64,000 nucleotides of DNA from Stenotrophomonas maltophilia (GTDB lineage: Bacteria > Pseudomonadota > Gammaproteobacteria > Xanthomonadales > Xanthomonadaceae), in contig NZ_NERD01000002.1 of NCBI RefSeq assembly GCF_002799155.1, forward strand, positions 2,480,001-2,544,000, in the 5' to 3' direction. This document shows, one piece after another, positions 1 through 8,830 of this stretch. A program made the translations under genes and the position numbers. The notes under the pieces are model-generated. The model searched no databases. It was not told the origin of the DNA and worked only from the letters and a program-made list of their open reading frames with translations. Every line of letters begins with the position of its first letter. Within the stretch, counting starts at the first letter, position 1.

Positions 1-108
1 CACGGACGACAGCGGAAAACGCAAGCAGGATCTCCTTCGGCACGGATGCGGACCGACGTTAGGCTATTCTCCCCTGCCTGAGCAAACCCGAGTAGTAGGC
101 CCCGACCC

Positions 109-1191
109 GTGGCAACCTGGATCACCACCCCCGCTGAGCTGGATGCATACTTCCAGCAGCGCCCGGCCCGCATCGGCCTGGACACCGAATTCATCCGTGA
201 ACGCACCTTCTGGCCGCAGCTGGCACTGGTGCAGATGGCCATCGGCCAGGACATCCTGCTGATCGACCCACTGATCCCGGGCATGACCGAGGCACTGGCG
301 CCGTGGCTGGCCGATGAATCGATCATCAAGGTGATGCACAGCGCCAGCGAAGATCTGGTCGCCTTCAAGTGGGCCTGCGGGGTGCTGCCACGACCGCTGT
401 TCGACACCCAGATCGGCGCCTCGCTGGCCGGCATCGGCGGTGGCATGGGCTACCAGAAGCTGGTGGCGGAAATCACCGGCGTCGCCCTGGTGAAGGGTGA
501 GACCCGATCGGACTGGATGCGCCGACCGCTGTCAGAGTCGCAGCTGCAGTACGCCGCCGATGACGTCGAGCATCTGTTCGCGCTGCATGACGCCATCGAT
601 GCCAAGCTGCAGGCGCTGGGCCGCCAGCAGTGGCTGCACGAAGATGGCGAGCGCCTGCTGGCCAGCGTCGCCAACGACGAGGACCGCTGGCCCCACCTGT
701 CAATGCGCTCGGCACAGTTCCTCGACGCCGCCGCGCAACGTCGCCTGCTGCGCCTGCTGCGCTGGCGCGATACGCAGGCACGCAGCAGCGATCGCCCGCG
801 CAGCTGGATCCTGGACAACGAACTGGCCGCCACGCTGGCACGCACGCCCCCGACCGATGCCACCGCGCTGGGCCAGCTGTTCGAGCAGTTCCCGAAGGCG
901 CCGCGCAAGCTCGCCGGCGCCGTGTGGCAGGCGCTGGACACGCCGCTGGCCGATGAGGCCGAGGCACCGCTGGCGCTGCCCGCCAACGACAGCAACAAGC
1001 AAGCGGTGAAGAAGCTGCAGGATGCCGTGGCCGAACGCAGCCGCGAGCTGGGCCTGCCGGATGGCATCCTCGCCTCGCGCAAGCATCTGGAAAGCTACCT
1101 GGAGCGCCGCCAGTGGCCGGCCGCACTGGCCGGCTGGCGCCAGCAGGAGCTGGAATCGCGATTGCAGGCGCTGCTGCCGGCGCACCAGTAA
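109..1191 (+). CDS. rnd: Ribonuclease D
   Basis: 360 aa, the usual length for RNase D, a 3'-5' exoribonuclease that trims tRNA precursors and other stable RNAs in the cytoplasm. The N-terminal DEDD exonuclease domain opens with IGLDTEFIRE (first catalytic D and E), and the later YAADDVEHL stretch supplies the C-terminal DEDDy acids. The C-terminal part, around residues 300-350 (ELGLPDGILASRKHLESYL), looks like an HRDC RNA-binding domain. The start is GTG at 109; no ATG upstream in frame makes a better N-terminus, because the catalytic motif begins only about 20 residues in. It stands alone, with an unrelated exported protein about 60 bp downstream. Family assignment is firm; the start is reasonably sure. 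Confidence 0.95.
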   Translation: MATWITTPAELDAYFQQRPARIGLDTEFIRERTFWPQLALVQMAIGQDILLIDPLIPGMTEALAPWLADESIIKVMHSASEDLVAFKWACGVLPRPLFDTQIGASLAGIGGGMGYQKLVAEITGVALVKGETRSDWMRRPLSESQLQYAADDVEHLFALHDAIDAKLQALGRQQWLHEDGERLLASVANDEDRWPHLSMRSAQFLDAAAQRRLLRLLRWRDTQARSSDRPRSWILDNELAATLARTPPTDATALGQLFEQFPKAPRKLAGAVWQALDTPLADEAEAPLALPANDSNKQAVKKLQDAVAERSRELGLPDGILASRKHLESYLERRQWPAALAGWRQQELESRLQALLPAHQ

Positions 1192-1249
1192 ACCACGTCG
1201 GCCGCCTCACGGGACGGCCCCTGCCAGTGCTCGACAAGGACGTTGCTGC

Positions 1250-2125
1250 ATGCCCGCATGGCCCTCTTCCCGCATGTCACGATGGATGATCGGCTCGCTG
1301 CTGCTGGCCGGCGGCACCGCCACGGCCACAGCGGCGTACCCGGTCTCCTGTCCATCCCCCTCTGGAGTTCCCGTAATGCAGGCACTCGAGTACATGCGCG
1401 ATGCGCTGTCGCGTGGCGATCGTGAGGCCGCCATCGAAGTGATGCGGGAGCCACAGCGCTACCGGGCGCTGTTCAAGGATCCAGAAGGCGCAGAACGTTA
1501 CCTGGCTCTTGCACAGCGGGTCGCCGACGACGCGCAGCAGCACCCCTGCACGGATCGCAACAGCCAGCTCAACGCCTACGCAGCACTGGCCAGCGGACTG
1601 GATCTCGCCCGTTCGGTCCACTACCTGGCGTTGTCGGCACGGCTGATCGAACAGGACCCCGCTGCCAGCGAACAGGACAAGCTCGAACCTTGGCTGCATC
1701 CGCATGCCCTGATGCACGGCTATTTCCAAGCCGGTGGCCGACTGGCCCTGGACGGCGCCGTGCCTGGCATGGATCGCGCCGGTATCGAGGCGTGGAGACA
1801 GGGCCAGCGCACCCTTGCCTACCAGCCTGAGCTGCTGCTCGCATTCCCGCTGCACATGGCTGACCCGCAACGCGAACGCCTGTTCCGGGTGACTGGATTC
1901 TCCTTGCTGCCGACCTCCCAATGGCACGACCGCACCGCGCTGCGCGCACTCATCCACAGCGATGCCTATCTTGACTGGCTGGAAGCGCCCCCCCTGTATC
2001 TCGCTTCGCGACTGTCGATGGCACTGGAGGAAATGGCGACGCCTCCCTGGCCGGAACATCTGCGTGCAGCGGGCTATCAGGTCCGCGGAGAGGTCTTGCA
2101 CGTTGACGAAACCGATCCGGATTGA
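1250..2125 (+). CDS. Uncharacterised exported protein
   Basis: 291 aa. The ATG at 1250 is chosen because AAGGA at 1236-1240 sits 9 nt upstream. An in-frame ATG at 1274 lacks a ribosome site. The N-terminus carries a basic stretch, a short hydrophobic segment (MIGSLLLAGGTATATAA) and an AYP-type cleavage region, so export to the periplasm is likely. The mature part is acidic and mostly helical, with no motif I recognise. It lies between rnd and a large DUF4034/Sel1-like gene on the same strand, but the gaps do not prove an operon. Function unknown. Confidence 0.7.
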   Translation: MPAWPSSRMSRWMIGSLLLAGGTATATAAYPVSCPSPSGVPVMQALEYMRDALSRGDREAAIEVMREPQRYRALFKDPEGAERYLALAQRVADDAQQHPCTDRNSQLNAYAALASGLDLARSVHYLALSARLIEQDPAASEQDKLEPWLHPHALMHGYFQAGGRLALDGAVPGMDRAGIEAWRQGQRTLAYQPELLLAFPLHMADPQRERLFRVTGFSLLPTSQWHDRTALRALIHSDAYLDWLEAPPLYLASRLSMALEEMATPPWPEHLRAAGYQVRGEVLHVDETDPD

Positions 2126-2244
2126 ATCGCTGCCTCAAGCAAGGCGCCTGCTGAATGCCACCGCCACGGCAGCCGCATGTCCTGCTTGCCGCAGGCAACG
2201 ACCGCGCTTCTAATGTCCAGCCTCATACTCGCTGGACTGCAGCA

Positions 2245-4317
2245 ATGACAAATGGATTTGCAAAAGACGGGCTTTCCCCAGAAGACCTCGCCTGGCGCGT
2301 GCAGGCGCGTACCGCGCTGCAGGAGCACCGTTATACCGAACTGGATGCGTTGCTTGCTCCGCATGAGCACGCCTGGCTGCAGGGAAAGAATGCGTTACCC
2401 GGCATCCGCTGGCGGTTGCGCAACCTGCACGACGCCACCCTGACGCTGGAAGCGCGTCTGCTACAGGCCCAGCAGTGGGCCTCGGCCGCTCCCGGCAGCT
2501 ACTACGCCTGGCTGCGCTTGGGCGCCTGCTGGGAGGAAGCGGCCGGCGCCCTGCGCAGCGCCGACGTGGCCGCACTGGTCGAAGACAGCCAGTGGCTGGC
2601 CGCACAGCAGGCGCGCGACCACGCCGTGCATGCCTACCTGCAGGCGATCCCGCTGTCGCCGCGCCCGGCGCTGGCGCTGGATGGCATCAAGCGCATTACC
2701 AGCTACCTGCGCGAACCGGACTGGCTGCGTGCGTTGCAGGCCGGGGAGCCGGCCGCGTCCAATGAAGCCGCACTGGCCGAGCGCTACCCTCAGGCCTGGC
2801 CGCAGGCATTGCAGCTGCTGGCGCGCTTCGGCGCACCGCTGCAGGCGTTGCCTGAAACGCTGCCGCCGTTGCTGCGCGGCCGCAGCCAGGACGATTTCGA
2901 TGCACCGCTGAGCTACTGGATGCGCCTGGTACTGGAGCAGCGCCCGGACGATCTGGCCACACTGGAAGACACCCTGTACTTCCTGTACCCACGCTGGGGC
3001 GGCAGCCATGAGGCGATGGAGGATTTCATCGAGGGAGGCTGGTGCCGCGGCCTGGAGCTGGCGCATAGCAACGCGCTGCGGTGGCACAAGGAACAGGACT
3101 GGATGGGCGACCTGCCGCACCGCGAGGATGCCGATGCCGTGGCCGCACACGAGCGCGCGTATGCGCAGATCCTCGACTGGCACCTGGACCGCAACCTGCG
3201 CGCGCAGGTTCTGGCCCAGCGTGCCGGGCTGCGCTACCGGCTCGGCCGCATTGAAGACACCGAAGACGTAGTGCAGTGGGATGCGCGCCACATGCAGGCG
3301 GTACTTGAAGATCTGCAGCAGGCATGGGTGCTGGACCGTGACGTGGTTCTGCATGAGGGCCTCGGCAACCTGGAGGCCTGCACCTGGTTCGCCCATGTCG
3401 ACGGTGCCGAAGCCTTGTTCGCACAGGTGGTGGACTATGCCGCGCGCGAGGGCGATTCGGCGATCGGCCTGCTCTGGGCTGCCACCGCCATCGAGCATGG
3501 TCTGCTCGGCCAGGCCAGCGATCCGACGCGCGCCAATGCCCTTTTGCAGCGCGCGCTGAAGCTTGCACAACAGGACAACACTTCGGCGGTCACGTTTGCG
3601 GCCAACCTGTTCTGTGATGTCTCGCAGGCTGCCGGCCATGCACTGCTGCAGCGCATGGCCGAAGCGGGCGACGCGGGCGCGATGTCGGCGCTATGCGACC
3701 TGTACAAGGGGCGCCTCGGCGGCCGTGACCAGCCGCAGTTCGTTGATGCAGAGAAGGCCGCGTACTGGCAGGAGCGCGCGATGGACGGCGGCGACCTGAT
3801 CGCCACCTACAACCTGGCCGTGCGCCTCGTCGCTGCAGGCGGCGCGGAGAACGAAGGGCGCGCACGCGACCTGTACCTGCGCTGCCTGCAGCAAGCCGAA
3901 GCGGGTGAGCGCGTATGGGGCCCGGCCTGCCGCAACCTGGCCTGCCTGGCACTGGACGGCCAGAACGACGGGCACAAGCGCGAAGCGGTCGAACGCGCAT
4001 TGATTCCACTCTGGTGGCGCGGCGACGACGACGACAAGTTGTGGGCCGCCGGCTACCTGGCCGACATCTACCACGCCGGCAATGGCGTGCCGGCCAATGC
4101 ATTCCTGGCGCTGACATGGCTGCAACGCGCCAGCGAGATCGATCCGGAGTACGTGGACGTGGTGCGCATGGCGCCGCTGATCAATGGCGAAGGCCGCTGG
4201 TTCGGCGCCAGCCGCGCACGCAAGCAGCAGGCGCTGGACCGCCAGCAGGTGGACAGCGCGACCTGGGCCCTGACCTTCGGCCAGCGCAGCCAGGACTGCG
4301 GCCTCACCGCGGTCTGA
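2245..4317 (+). CDS. DUF4034 / Sel1-like repeat protein
   Basis: 690 aa from the ATG at 2245. An upstream in-frame ATG at 2155 would add 30 residues of low-quality sequence, so the later start is preferred. The N-terminal half resembles DUF4034 proteins (a large helical domain beginning RYTELDALLAPHEHAWLQGK). The C-terminal half holds Sel1/TPR-like helical repeats, for example around AEAGDAGAMSALCDLYKGRL and LADIYHAGNGVPANAFLALT. Such repeats are normally protein-protein interaction surfaces. No signal peptide or enzyme motif is visible. The gene ends just before a strong bidirectional terminator shared with the convergent TonB-dependent receptor gene. Biological role unknown. Confidence 0.75.
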   Translation: MTNGFAKDGLSPEDLAWRVQARTALQEHRYTELDALLAPHEHAWLQGKNALPGIRWRLRNLHDATLTLEARLLQAQQWASAAPGSYYAWLRLGACWEEAAGALRSADVAALVEDSQWLAAQQARDHAVHAYLQAIPLSPRPALALDGIKRITSYLREPDWLRALQAGEPAASNEAALAERYPQAWPQALQLLARFGAPLQALPETLPPLLRGRSQDDFDAPLSYWMRLVLEQRPDDLATLEDTLYFLYPRWGGSHEAMEDFIEGGWCRGLELAHSNALRWHKEQDWMGDLPHREDADAVAAHERAYAQILDWHLDRNLRAQVLAQRAGLRYRLGRIEDTEDVVQWDARHMQAVLEDLQQAWVLDRDVVLHEGLGNLEACTWFAHVDGAEALFAQVVDYAAREGDSAIGLLWAATAIEHGLLGQASDPTRANALLQRALKLAQQDNTSAVTFAANLFCDVSQAAGHALLQRMAEAGDAGAMSALCDLYKGRLGGRDQPQFVDAEKAAYWQERAMDGGDLIATYNLAVRLVAAGGAENEGRARDLYLRCLQQAEAGERVWGPACRNLACLALDGQNDGHKREAVERALIPLWWRGDDDDKLWAAGYLADIYHAGNGVPANAFLALTWLQRASEIDPEYVDVVRMAPLINGEGRWFGASRARKQQALDRQQVDSATWALTFGQRSQDCGLTAV

Positions 4318-4324
4318 AGCAATG

Positions 4325-4356
4325 AAAAGGGCGGCCCGGATCACACCGGGCCGCCC
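4325..4356. terminator. Bidirectional rho-independent terminator
   Basis: A perfect 11-bp stem (4329-4339 pairing with 4346-4356) closes on a 6-nt ATCACA loop. AAAA at 4325-4328 gives a U-run on the minus strand. It lies between the convergent DUF4034 and TonB-receptor genes and probably ends both transcripts, best on the minus strand. Confidence 0.85.
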
Positions 4357-4407
4357 TCTGCGTTCAAGCCGTGCGGTGGCGGGACAACCCGCCATCGCGA
4401 CAGCGCA

Positions 4408-6738
4408 TTACCAGTTCATGTTCAGCGAGACACCGACGGTGCGCGGCTCGTTGTAGACCGCGGCCATGTAGTTCTCGATCACACCCTTGAGGTTCTTCTC
4501 GTTGGTGATGTTGCGCGCGAAGAGCGCAACTTCGTAGGCACCGTAGTTGCCCGAGTAGCCGATCTTCAGGCCGCCCTCGAAGTCACCCTTGGAGTTGAAC
4601 TCCTTGCTGTCGTACAGCACGAAGCTGGTGTAACCCTGCTTGTTCCAGTCGGTGGAGACGAACATGGTGCCGGCGTCGCTGACCGGGAAGTCGTAGCGGG
4701 CGGCCAGGTTGACGTTGTACTTCGGCGCGTTCGGCAGCGGGTTGCCGTCGATCTGGGCGAAGGTGTTGGCACCGACCTTGATGGTCGGGTCATTCACGGT
4801 GCACACCACCTGGCCGTTGAGGCCGCAGACCTGCGCGTAGACGCGCTTGTCCTTGATCTCGCTGTGCAGCAGGCTGACGCCGGCGCTCAGGGTCAGGTTC
4901 GGGATCGGGCGCAGTTCCATGTCCGCTTCGAAACCGTAGGCCTTGGCCTTGTCGGCGTTGAACAGCACGCCATTGCCGTCCGAATCGTTGCCGTTGAGCT
5001 GGATGTCGTTGACGGTGTAGGTGAACGCGGTGGCGTTCAGGCGCAGGCGGTTGTCCCACAGGCTGCTCTTCACGCCCGCTTCCCAGGACAGGATGGTCTC
5101 GGAATCGGCGGTGGTGAAGTCGGCATTGAACACCGCCGAACGGCCCTGGATGGTCGGGCCGCGGAAGCCGCGTGCGACCTTGGCGTAGACGCTCACCTCC
5201 GGCGTGATCTGATACATCGCGCTCAGATCCCAGCTCGGGGTGGTGTCGGACATCTTGACGTCGGTGCGGCCCTTGTAGGTGACCACGCCAGCGGCAGTGT
5301 CAGCCGTCTTCAGCAGGCGGGTGTGCTTCTCGTCCTTGGTCTGGCGCAGGCCGGCAGTGACGGTGAACTTGTCGGTGAAGGCGTAGCTGATCTGGCCGAA
5401 ACCGGCCCACGAGGTGTTCTTGTTGCGCAGGCGCACCCAGTTGTTCGGGTTGCGGGCCGCACCCTGCAGGAACCATGCGCGCTGGTAGAAGTCGGTGGTG
5501 TCGCTGCCGTTGAAGTAGAACGCACCGGCCTGCCACTGCAGGGCGCTGTCGTCATGGCTGGCCAGGCGGAATTCCTGGGTCCACTGGTCCAGATCACGGA
5601 TGCGGCCCATCGACTGGCCGTAGCCATTCGGCACGCCGTTGACCGGGAAGTTCACCGCAGCGCCGCCGTCGGTGTCGCCACGGCTGTAGCCGGAGGTGGT
5701 CTCGTAGGCGGTGATCGAGGTGAAGTCGATCGCACCGAAGTCGTAGCGTGCCTTCACCGAGCCACCGTAGGTCTTGTAGGCCTGCGGATTGTTGTCGGCT
5801 TCGTCGTAGGCGACCTGGTCGCGCGGCACGTCGGTCTTGTTCGAGCCCTTGGTCAGCGCACCGCGCAGGAACAGGGTCGAGGTGCCTTCGTAGTCACGGG
5901 CGTGGGCCGAGGCCAGGATCGAGAACTGGTCGCTCGGGGTCAACAACAACTGCGCGCGCACGTTGCGGTCATCGAAGCCGCCCATGGCGTTCTTCTTCGG
6001 GCTGACCGTGCCGTCGGCGCTCGGCCCCTTGTAGGTGTTGTCGACGTAGTCGTCGCGGTGCTGGTACAGCGCCGACACGCGGAACGAAGCGATATCGTTG
6101 ATCGGGCCACCGAAGCCACCGTCGATCGACACACTGTTGTAGGTCGCGTAGCTGGCGCTGACGCGGCCGGTGTAGTCCTGGGTCGGCTTCAGCGTGTCGA
6201 ACTTGACGATGCCCGCAGTGGTGTTGCGGCCGAACAGCGAGCCCTGCGGGCCGCGCAGCACTTCCACCTGGTCCACGTCATAGACCGGGTTGGACTTCAG
6301 CACCACATGTTCCAGCACCACGTCGTCCTGGATGATCGACACCGGCTGCGACGCACCCAGGTAGAAGTCGATGTTGCCCAGGCCGCGGATGTAGAAGCGC
6401 GGGAAGATGCGGCCAGTGGTGGTTTCCGCGTACAGGCTCGGCACGCGGCCGGACAGCGCCAGCAGGGTGTCGTCGCCGCCGGCGGTGAAGTCGCGCATGC
6501 GCTCGCCCTGCACCACGCCCACCGAGACCGGCACTTCCTGCAGGTTCTGCTCGCGGTGCTCGGCGGTCACGGTGATCGTGTCCAGCCCGGTCGGGGTCGG
6601 CGCGCTGTCCTGCGCGGCGGCACCGAAGCTGGCAGCCAGGGCCAGGCCGGCACAGGCCAGGGCCAGCGGGTGGCGGCGGAAGGAAACAAAGGAAGACGAC
6701 ATACCCGACAGGCGGCGGGAATCGGAATGGGAGGGCAT
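4408..6738 (-). CDS. TonB-dependent outer-membrane receptor
   Basis: 776 aa from the ATG at 6738; a second in-frame ATG at 6702 is also possible, and neither has a good ribosome site. A signal peptide (LALACAGLALAASFGAAAQ) precedes a TonB-box-like DTITVTAEHR and a plug domain (VPVSVGVV, then LRGPQGSLFGRNTTAG), followed by a 22-strand-type beta-barrel that ends in an aromatic residue. The plug motif is typical of the large receptor subfamily found in Xanthomonadaceae and Sphingomonadaceae. These receptors import siderophores, vitamins or glycans using TonB energy. No transporter or regulator gene is adjacent, so the substrate cannot be inferred. A GATAAT-like -10 lies upstream around 6820 on the minus strand without a convincing -35. 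Confidence 0.9.
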   Translation of the reverse strand: MPSHSDSRRLSGMSSSFVSFRRHPLALACAGLALAASFGAAAQDSAPTPTGLDTITVTAEHREQNLQEVPVSVGVVQGERMRDFTAGGDDTLLALSGRVPSLYAETTTGRIFPRFYIRGLGNIDFYLGASQPVSIIQDDVVLEHVVLKSNPVYDVDQVEVLRGPQGSLFGRNTTAGIVKFDTLKPTQDYTGRVSASYATYNSVSIDGGFGGPINDIASFRVSALYQHRDDYVDNTYKGPSADGTVSPKKNAMGGFDDRNVRAQLLLTPSDQFSILASAHARDYEGTSTLFLRGALTKGSNKTDVPRDQVAYDEADNNPQAYKTYGGSVKARYDFGAIDFTSITAYETTSGYSRGDTDGGAAVNFPVNGVPNGYGQSMGRIRDLDQWTQEFRLASHDDSALQWQAGAFYFNGSDTTDFYQRAWFLQGAARNPNNWVRLRNKNTSWAGFGQISYAFTDKFTVTAGLRQTKDEKHTRLLKTADTAAGVVTYKGRTDVKMSDTTPSWDLSAMYQITPEVSVYAKVARGFRGPTIQGRSAVFNADFTTADSETILSWEAGVKSSLWDNRLRLNATAFTYTVNDIQLNGNDSDGNGVLFNADKAKAYGFEADMELRPIPNLTLSAGVSLLHSEIKDKRVYAQVCGLNGQVVCTVNDPTIKVGANTFAQIDGNPLPNAPKYNVNLAARYDFPVSDAGTMFVSTDWNKQGYTSFVLYDSKEFNSKGDFEGGLKIGYSGNYGAYEVALFARNITNEKNLKGVIENYMAAVYNEPRTVGVSLNMNW

Positions 6739-6931
6739 GGAATGCTCTGAGGAGGCGTCCGTGCGGCCTGCGCGAGCCGGGCGGTAAATAGGAGGAAAAC
6801 TGCGCAAGCCGCCATTATCCCCCAAATTGTTACGATTTCGTTGCGTGGCGCCCCCGCCCGGTGAAACAAGCGGTTTCGGCACAGTTGTGCACTTGCGCGC
6901 GACGTCTTCCGCCACGAACGCCTGGATCGGC

Positions 6932-6960
6932 TTGGCAAGGAGCAGCTGCTTGGCTACACT
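6932..6960 (+). promoter_or_regulatory. Sigma70-type promoter of tRNA-Ala
   Basis: TTGGCA at 6932-6937 and TACACT at 6955-6960 are separated by exactly 17 bp. Transcription would start around 6967, a few bases before the mature tRNA-Ala 5' end at 6974. Confidence 0.6.
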
Positions 6961-6973
6961 GAACCCCTGCCGT

Positions 6974-7049
<76 letters not shown>

Positions 7050-7053
7050 CTAT

Positions 7054-7281
7054 TCAGAAGAACCCGTAGATCTCCGCGATCTGCGGGTTTTTTCTTTGCA
7101 GCACCCACGACTCAAGCGGGATCCTCGTCACCCTCCTTGCGCTGCGGGCTGCGCGAATGCGCGTCACGCACCTGTTGATCGCGCTGGCCGGCCGCTGCTT
7201 GGCCACGTCGTCCTGCTTCCTGTCCTGGCGGCTTTCCTGGATGCCCTGCTTCGGGTCCTGATCCTTGTCTCGCTCGTTCAT
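7054..7281 (-). CDS. Small hydrophilic protein, unknown
   Basis: 75 aa. The ATG at 7281 follows a good GAGGGAAA ribosome site about 7 nt upstream. The first 32 residues are very polar and rich in D, Q, K and R ([20 protein letters not shown]...), and the rest is basic. The last 13 codons run antisense through the tRNA-Ala terminator and stop 4 nt from the tRNA, so the 3' part is probably fortuitous or recently extended. The N-terminal half looks like small stress-type hydrophilic proteins, but I cannot name a family. Confidence 0.45.
   Translation of the reverse strand: MNERDKDQDPKQGIQESRQDRKQDDVAKQRPASAINRCVTRIRAARSARRVTRIPLESWVLQRKNPQIAEIYGFF
7061..7093 (+). terminator. Terminator of tRNA-Ala
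   Basis: The stem 7063-7072 pairs with 7078-7087 (one T-G wobble) around a 5-nt TCCGC loop and is followed by six T residues. It begins 12 nt after the tRNA CCA end. Confidence 0.85.
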
Positions 7282-7444
7282 TGAAATTTCCCTCGCTGGC
7301 GGCAGGCCAACGCTGGGCTCCACGCTAGAGGCTGGCGGGTAATCCATAGGTCAGTCCCGCGGCAACAATCTGTGTACAAACCGGCTTGCTGCGGCGGTCC
7401 ACACCCGCCCAGAATCCGATGCGACACGAATTCCGGGTGCATCC

Positions 7445-7930
7445 ATGCCCTCTCCAGCCCAGCGCGCGGCGCACGCCGTGCCCATGAACTTCAATCCGAC
7501 CGACGGCAGCATCCAGCTCGGCAATCTGCCAAGCCCGATCTGCCCCACGCTCTCGCTGGATGAGGCGCGCATCGCCTTCGCCACACTGATGCATGGCGAG
7601 CGCGATGTCGGCACCGGCTACGTCTGGCTCAGCCTGCATCGGCTCAGCCTGGGCGGTGCGCCCGCTGGCATCAGCCTGTGCTTCCACGGGCAACAGCTCG
7701 ACATGGTGGCGATGGGCGTCGGCCTGCCGGGTGCAGCGCTGGAAGACGGATGGCCGACCCAAGCCGCGATCGATGCCGAAGTCGCCTTCATGCGCCGCAC
7801 GCTGGGTGCGGCGCTGGGTCGCAAGCTGAGCGGCGGCTACGCCCGGTTCGACTGGGGCGAAGCCTGGGCCCGTTTCGATCCGAAGGGCTTCATGGCCAGC
7901 AGCGGCATCCGCTACTCGCCACGCCGCTGA
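7445..7930 (+). CDS. Uncharacterised protein
   Basis: 161 aa from the ATG at 7445. An ATG at 7484 (MNFNPTDGSIQLG...) may be the real start and would give a cleaner 148-aa protein; neither has a strong ribosome site. The sequence is soluble, with tryptophans near the end (FDWGEAWARFDPKG), no signal peptide and no catalytic motif I recognise. It reads as an alpha/beta protein such as an immunity or chaperone-like domain, but that is a guess. It is convergent with the short-chain dehydrogenase gene, with a 6-bp gap. Confidence 0.65.
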   Translation: MPSPAQRAAHAVPMNFNPTDGSIQLGNLPSPICPTLSLDEARIAFATLMHGERDVGTGYVWLSLHRLSLGGAPAGISLCFHGQQLDMVAMGVGLPGAALEDGWPTQAAIDAEVAFMRRTLGAALGRKLSGGYARFDWGEAWARFDPKGFMASSGIRYSPRR

Positions 7931-7936
7931 CCGCGC

Positions 7937-8698
7937 TCAGGTCCGCGTGATCGACACCCCGCCTTCAACACGCATCGCGCTGCCGGTAACGAAACTGCTT
8001 TCATCGCTGGCCAGGAACAACGCCGCATTGGCGATCTCTTCCGGCTCGGCGAGGCGCTTGAGCGCGTGCAGCGAGCGCACGAAGTCACGCGCATCCCCGC
8101 TGGGCGCGGCCTGCCGGCCCATCTCGGTATCGGTGCCCCCGGGCATCAGCACGTTGCTGCGCACGCCGCGCGCCCCGTACTCGGCAGCGATCACCTGGCT
8201 CAGGCCGATCAGCCCGGCCTTGCTCGACGCATAGGCCGCCATGCCCGGGAAGCCCACGGTATGGCCGACGAAGGTGCCGACGAACACCAGCGAGCCACCG
8301 CCGCGTGCCAGCAATGCCGGCAACTGGGCGCGTGCGGCATGGAAGGCGGCATCCAGATTGGTGGCCATTACCTCGCGCCAGGCCTCCACCGGGAACTCCG
8401 CTGCCGGTACACCAGGACCGAGCATGCCGGCATTGTTGAGGGCGATATCCAGGCCGCCGAAGGACTGCTGGGCCAGATCGACCAGCGCCTGCGCCGTGCT
8501 CGGGTCGGCCACGTCGGCGGCATGCACCACGGCTTCGCCACCGGCAGCGCGAATCTGCTCGGCCAGCGCCTGCAGCGGTTGCAGTCGCCGCGCGTTGAGC
8601 ACCAGTTTCGCCCCTTCGGCGGCGAACCGCAGCGCGCTGGCGCGGCCAATGCCAGCGCTGGCACCGGTGATGAGGGCGATCTTGTTGTTCAGGCGCAT
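7937..8698 (-). CDS. Short-chain dehydrogenase/reductase
   Basis: 253 aa, classical SDR length. The cofactor motif TGASAGIGRA is at residues 11-20, NNAG follows in mid-protein, and the active-site YxxxK is present as YASSK. The residue where most SDRs carry the catalytic serine lies in FVGTFVG, so a Gly-Thr pair occupies that place; Thr could substitute, or activity may be altered. The ATG at 8698 starts immediately before the Rossmann fold. It is divergent from the AraC-MGMT repair gene, and the 132-bp gap contains operator-like GTTTCC repeats, so the two may be co-regulated. Substrate unknown. Confidence 0.9.
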   Translation of the reverse strand: MRLNNKIALITGASAGIGRASALRFAAEGAKLVLNARRLQPLQALAEQIRAAGGEAVVHAADVADPSTAQALVDLAQQSFGGLDIALNNAGMLGPGVPAAEFPVEAWREVMATNLDAAFHAARAQLPALLARGGGSLVFVGTFVGHTVGFPGMAAYASSKAGLIGLSQVIAAEYGARGVRSNVLMPGGTDTEMGRQAAPSGDARDFVRSLHALKRLAEPEEIANAALFLASDESSFVTGSAMRVEGGVSITRT

Positions 8699-8755
8699 GA
8701 GGGTGGTACCGGTTGTGGAGTGGCCGCCACGATGCCGCGCCTTCGGCCTGTCAAC

Positions 8756-8801
8756 ACTCCGTTTCCGGGCCTCACGGATGAGTGCAGGAAACGGAGTTTC
8801 C
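8756..8801. promoter_or_regulatory. Operator-like GTTTCC inverted repeats
   Basis: Perfect 11-bp inverted arms lie at 8756-8766 and 8787-8797 with a 20-nt spacer. A second, nested palindrome GGAAAC-GGA-GTTTCC is at 8787-8801. The core therefore occurs three times in the gap between the divergent SDR and AraC-MGMT genes. This is where an autoregulatory AraC-type protein would be expected to bind. Binding is inferred. Confidence 0.5.
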
Positions 8802-8830
8802 GCAGCACCGGCACGTGCCAGAATCCGCCC

